8,772 nt of DNA from Bryobacterales bacterium (GTDB lineage Bacteria; Acidobacteriota; Terriglobia; Bryobacterales; Bryobacteraceae), in the NCBI GenBank assembly GCA_025353235.1, contig JANXQZ010000419.1, forward strand, positions 1 to 8,772, given 5' to 3'. The first letter of the stretch is position 1. Each line of letters begins with the position of its first letter. Made by a program: the position numbers and the translations under genes. Under the pieces are notes generated by a model. It worked only from the letters and a program-made list of their open reading frames with translations, did not search any database and was not told the DNA's origin. Of this stretch, positions 5,945 through 8,772 are shown one piece after another.

Positions 5945-6616
5945 GTGCTGAGAGAAAGATTAGATGAAGTCCGGGAAAGAATCGCGCAAGCGGCCATACA
6001 GGCAGGCCGAAAGCCGGACGACATCACTCTCATCGCAGTCACCAAGAAATTCCCGGCAGCGGTGATGATCCAGGCCTATGAGCTGGGATTGCGTTTCTTT
6101 GGCGAAAATTACGTGCAGGAGTTCGAGGCTAAATTCTCGGAGCTTGCCGCGCTTGCAGGTGCTCAATTTCATCTGATCGGCCACCTGCAATCGAATAAGA
6201 CCAAGAAGGCGGCGGAGCTATTCCAGGGGATTCAAACCGTGGACACGCCAAAACTCGTGCGCAGGCTGGCCGAGACCGGCGCGAAGCTGGAGCTCATGAT
6301 CGAAATTAAATTGTCGGAAGAGCACACGAAAAGCGGCGTTTCCGCCGATGAGATCTCTAGGATCATAGATGCCGCCCAGGAGTCCTCCACGCTTTCGCTG
6401 ACCGGATTTATGACCATGCCGCCCTGGTCGGACGACGCCGAATTGTCGCGTCCCTACTTTGCGCGGCTGCGTTCGCTCTCTGAAAAGCACGGGCTCCCGA
6501 AGCTATCCATGGGCATGTCGCATGACTTGGAAGTTGCCATTCAAGAAGGCGCGACGCACGTTCGGGTCGGGACGGCCCTGTTTGGTCCCCGGCCAAAGCC
6601 CTCAGCGACGCAGTGA
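5945..6616 (+). CDS. yggS: YggS/PLPBP (PROSC) family pyridoxal-phosphate homeostasis protein
   Basis: The 223-residue protein has the normal length and motifs of this family. These are Lys34 in ITLIAVTKKFP as the PLP Schiff-base lysine, FFGENYVQE (51-59), FHLIGHLQSNK (75-85), LTGFMTMPPW (152-161), and LSMGMSHDLEVAIQEGATHV with VRVGTALFG (187-214). It is a fold-type III single-domain PLP carrier without known catalysis, which buffers free PLP and affects amino-acid and vitamin B6 homeostasis in the cytoplasm. The GTG start at 5945 is forced: an in-frame TAA lies 6 bases upstream and the next Met is residue 41. No clear ribosome site is seen, so it may be weakly translated or leaderless. Its stop overlaps the next gene's start as GTGA. 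The identification is secure; the pairing with a glycosyltransferase is unusual to me. Confidence 0.95.
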   Translation: MLRERLDEVRERIAQAAIQAGRKPDDITLIAVTKKFPAAVMIQAYELGLRFFGENYVQEFEAKFSELAALAGAQFHLIGHLQSNKTKKAAELFQGIQTVDTPKLVRRLAETGAKLELMIEIKLSEEHTKSGVSADEISRIIDAAQESSTLSLTGFMTMPPWSDDAELSRPYFARLRSLSEKHGLPKLSMGMSHDLEVAIQEGATHVRVGTALFGPRPKPSATQ

Positions 6617-7716
6617 CCGTCGGGTTTTACTCGCCCCTGCCGCCGGCGCGCACGGGTGTTGCCGATTATGCTGCGGCTTTGCTGCGCGGGTTGAGGCGCT
6701 TAGGGCCAGTCGAAGTGAATGCGCGGAGATCCGACATCGCTCTTTACCAGCTAGGAAATAATCAGCTTCACGCCGGAATTTACCAGCGAGCCCTTAAGCA
6801 TCCGGGAGTAGTGGTGCTGCATGACGCCGTTCTCCAGCACTTCTTCCTGGGCGCGCTCAGCGAAACGGAGTACATCGCCGAGTTTACCTACAACTACGGG
6901 AAATGGAGCCAGGATCTAGCGCGAACTCTCTGGCGCCAGCGGGCTCGCTCCGCGACCGATCCGCTGTATTTTCGCTACCCGATGCTGAAGAGAATCGCGG
7001 AATCGTCGCTGGCGATCATCGTTCACAATCCGGCTGCAGCCGAGATGGTGCGGGCACACGCACCAGACGCGTCCATTCTAGAAGTGCCTCACCTGTTTGA
7101 GCCGCATGCCACGCAGGCAGTAAGAGAAGTAGAGCGCCTCCGCAACCAAATGGGATGCGATGGCCAGACTCTGCTATGCGGAGTTTTCGGACACCTCCGT
7201 GAATCGAAACGTCTGATGAGCGTCCTGAGAGCGTTCCACGTTCTGAAGGAGCGCGTGAAAATTAAGCTCCTGGTTGCCGGCGAGTTCGCATCCAGCGACT
7301 TGGCCCGCGCGGTCGCCCCCCTATTAACCGGAGAACGCGTAGTTCGCCGAAACTACTTGTCAGAGGCCGACTTCTGGAAGCACGCTGCCGCAGTCGACGT
7401 GTGCGCGAATCTGAGGTCTCCCGCCGCCGGAGAAACATCGGGAATTGCCATCCGTCTCATGGGGATCGGCAAACCCGTGATTGTGACAGACGCAGCGGAG
7501 ACATCCCGCTATCCCGAGGGAGCGTGCCTGCGAGTGGACGCGGGCGAGTCCGAAGCGGATATGCTGGCGGCTTATCTCGAGTGGCTTGCCGCAGATCGCC
7601 CAAGCAGGCTGCGAGTAGGCGCTCAAGCGGCAGCCTACATCAACAAGGAACATTCTCTGTCCAGAGTCGCCGAGAGTTACATGGTGGCCCTGCGCGCCTG
7701 TTCGGATGGAATATGA
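6613..7716 (+). CDS. GT-B fold glycosyltransferase, GT4-like
   Basis: The 367-residue protein begins with a strand and glycine loop typical of GT4-type enzymes (VGFYSPLPPARTGVADYAA, residues 3-21). The C-terminal nucleotide-sugar domain follows: CGVFGHLRESKRL (189-201), VKIKLLVAGEF (215-225), VDVCANLRSPAAGETSGIAI (261-280) and GKPVIVTDAAE (286-296). Glu274 is the first residue of the usual E-x7-E motif, while the second Glu position is taken by Arg281, as in a subgroup with the GETSG signature. It probably transfers a sugar from a nucleotide donor in the cytoplasm, for an exopolysaccharide, glycolipid or similar; donor and acceptor are unknown. The GTG start at 6613 overlaps the preceding stop by 4 bases, giving translational coupling. 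The next gene probably starts inside its 3' end. Confidence 0.88.
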   Translation: MTVGFYSPLPPARTGVADYAAALLRGLRRLGPVEVNARRSDIALYQLGNNQLHAGIYQRALKHPGVVVLHDAVLQHFFLGALSETEYIAEFTYNYGKWSQDLARTLWRQRARSATDPLYFRYPMLKRIAESSLAIIVHNPAAAEMVRAHAPDASILEVPHLFEPHATQAVREVERLRNQMGCDGQTLLCGVFGHLRESKRLMSVLRAFHVLKERVKIKLLVAGEFASSDLARAVAPLLTGERVVRRNYLSEADFWKHAAAVDVCANLRSPAAGETSGIAIRLMGIGKPVIVTDAAETSRYPEGACLRVDAGESEADMLAAYLEWLAADRPSRLRVGAQAAAYINKEHSLSRVAESYMVALRACSDGI

Positions 7717-8772
7717 TGGTCTCAGCGGTGCATGCCGCCGATCTAACACGTCCCCCAAACCGGTGTCGCCCCATTTCTGGATCTCGCTGTTGGCTTGCAC
7801 GACGCTGCTCCACGCGGCCGCTGCCCCGGTCGAGAAAATTGCTCATGTCCGCGTCCCCATGCGTGATGGAGTGCGTTTAGACACCACGATCTTCCGCCCG
7901 GCAGGTCCGGGACGCTTCCCCTCGATCCTGTTCCGCACGCCCTACGGCAAAGGCGAAGATCTGCTCCCCGGCTACGGGAGCTTCATTGACCACGGGTACG
8001 CCGTTATCATGCAGGATGTTCGCGGCCGGTCTAAATCCGAGGGTAGTTTCGACGCGCTGGATCAGGAAGGGCCGGACGGGTACGACACTCTGACGTGGAT
8101 CGGGCACCAGGGCTGGTCGGATAGCAAGGTCGCCATGCTGGGCGGCTCGTATATGGGCATCGCCCAGTGGAAGCTGGCGCTGCTGAATCATCCCAACCTG
8201 AAGGCGATCTTCCCGGTGGTCTCGGGAGGCGATGATTATCTCGACCGCTTCTACTCCACCGGAGGAGCGACCAAGTTGGGTCACCGCCTGCTTTGGCTCT
8301 CTGAAAACTTGCGCGCGCCCGGCCAAGAGCCGCCCAAGTTTCGGGACTTTGTCTTTCATCTGCCGCTTCGAACTTCCGATCGGGCAGCGACCGGCCAAAC
8401 ACTGCCGCTCTATCAGAACATTTTGGATCATCCCACGTACGACGCTTTCTGGAAAAACCTGAGCGTCCACGAGAAGTTGGAGCGCGTTCGTATTCCTGTA
8501 TTTTCCGTCGGAGGATGGTACGACAATTACGTGGAGAGCGACTTGGCTGCCTTTTCAGCGCTCAGCAAAGTGCCGGGGCGGACAAACGGAACGCACCGAA
8601 TCCTGATCGGTCCGTGGCCGCATAACATGTCATCGAAATTTGCAGGAATCGACTACGGACAAGACGCGTCGGCGCCGATAAGAGCTTATCAGATCGAGTG
8701 GTTCGACCATTGGCTTAAGGGAACGCCCGAAGTCGGGCATCGGCACTCGCCGGGCACCTGGCACGAGGTGCG
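7706..8772 (+). CDS. Secreted CocE/NonD-family alpha/beta hydrolase (3' end cut by window)
   Basis: The frame was read by hand and is open to the right edge (355 codons). The family pattern is clear: VRVPMRDGVRLDTTIFRP (entry of the alpha/beta fold), MQDVRGRSKSEGSF, the nucleophile Ser148 in MLGGSYMGIAQW, Asp273 in GGWYDNYVES, and His306 in GPWPHNM. Together these give the Ser-Asp-His triad of the peptidase S15/CocE group (cocaine esterase, glutaryl-7-ACA acylase, X-Pro dipeptidyl-peptidase). The C-terminal jelly-roll domain lies beyond the window. A hydrophobic stretch ending in Ala residues (WISLLACTTLLHAAAA, about 25-40) indicates export. The start is uncertain: ATG at 7706 overlaps the glycosyltransferase gene by 11 bases and gives a long N-region, while GTG at 7763 gives a typical signal-peptide length. 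Neither has a good ribosome site. It hydrolyses an amide or ester; the substrate is unknown. Confidence 0.88.
   Translation, partial: MEYDGLSGACRRSNTSPKPVSPHFWISLLACTTLLHAAAAPVEKIAHVRVPMRDGVRLDTTIFRPAGPGRFPSILFRTPYGKGEDLLPGYGSFIDHGYAVIMQDVRGRSKSEGSFDALDQEGPDGYDTLTWIGHQGWSDSKVAMLGGSYMGIAQWKLALLNHPNLKAIFPVVSGGDDYLDRFYSTGGATKLGHRLLWLSENLRAPGQEPPKFRDFVFHLPLRTSDRAATGQTLPLYQNILDHPTYDAFWKNLSVHEKLERVRIPVFSVGGWYDNYVESDLAAFSALSKVPGRTNGTHRILIGPWPHNMSSKFAGIDYGQDASAPIRAYQIEWFDHWLKGTPEVGHRHSPGTWHEV

Noticed and set aside
7763..7798. Lipobox (LLAC) in the secreted hydrolase
   Set aside because: The hydrophobic region before the Cys is only about seven residues, and the hydrophobic stretch continues to AAAA, which fits an ordinary signal peptidase I site better; not fully excluded.
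1..8772. Mobile elements, CRISPR arrays, tRNA or rRNA genes
   Set aside because: I saw no transposase or integrase motifs, no regularly spaced repeats, and no cloverleaf or ribosomal RNA sequence on reading both strands.

Overview
This 8.77 kb window looks like ordinary bacterial chromosome of fairly high GC content. It is packed with short-gap or overlapping genes on both strands. I see no phage, transposase, integrase, tRNA, rRNA or CRISPR signal. The best guess for the host is an acidobacterium of the Solibacter/Bryobacter kind. This rests on the tandem secreted cytochrome c plus copper-monooxygenase-like proteins, a small basic protein with an arginine-rich centre, and a protein with a DUF697-like C-terminal half, all of which I associate with that group from memory. 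That assignment is inference.

Layout. (1) Positions 1-2356, minus strand: two tandem paralogues, the downstream one cut by the window edge. Each has a signal peptide, one CXXCH haem c site and a module resembling peptidylglycine alpha-hydroxylating monooxygenase (PHM), with the copper ligands recognisable. They share a 4-base ATGA stop/start overlap. (2) Positions 2357-2511: a divergent intergenic region with an 8-base direct repeat at 21-base spacing. (3) Positions 2512-3219, plus: a class I SAM methyltransferase. (4) Positions 3188-3478, minus: a small basic protein that overlaps the methyltransferase gene tail to tail. (5) Positions 3558-5909, minus: a two-gene unit, first a large protein with a C-terminal NucS-like PD-(D/E)XK nuclease motif, then, 3 bases later, the DUF697-like protein with hydrophobic segments. 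(6) Positions 5945 to the right edge, plus: YggS/PLPBP-family PLP protein, GT4-like glycosyltransferase and a secreted CocE/NonD-type hydrolase (cut by the edge). These are chained by a 4-base GTGA overlap and then a probable 11-base overlap.

How the genes may work together. The paralogue pair is probably an exported oxidative enzyme system with a built-in haem electron relay. The nuclease-motif and DUF697-like genes are almost certainly co-transcribed, but their joint function is unknown to me. The YggS, glycosyltransferase and hydrolase genes are probably co-transcribed without an obvious shared pathway. The strongest candidates for something little described are the haem c-PHM pair and the nuclease/DUF697-like pair. 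Neither is proven by sequence reading alone.
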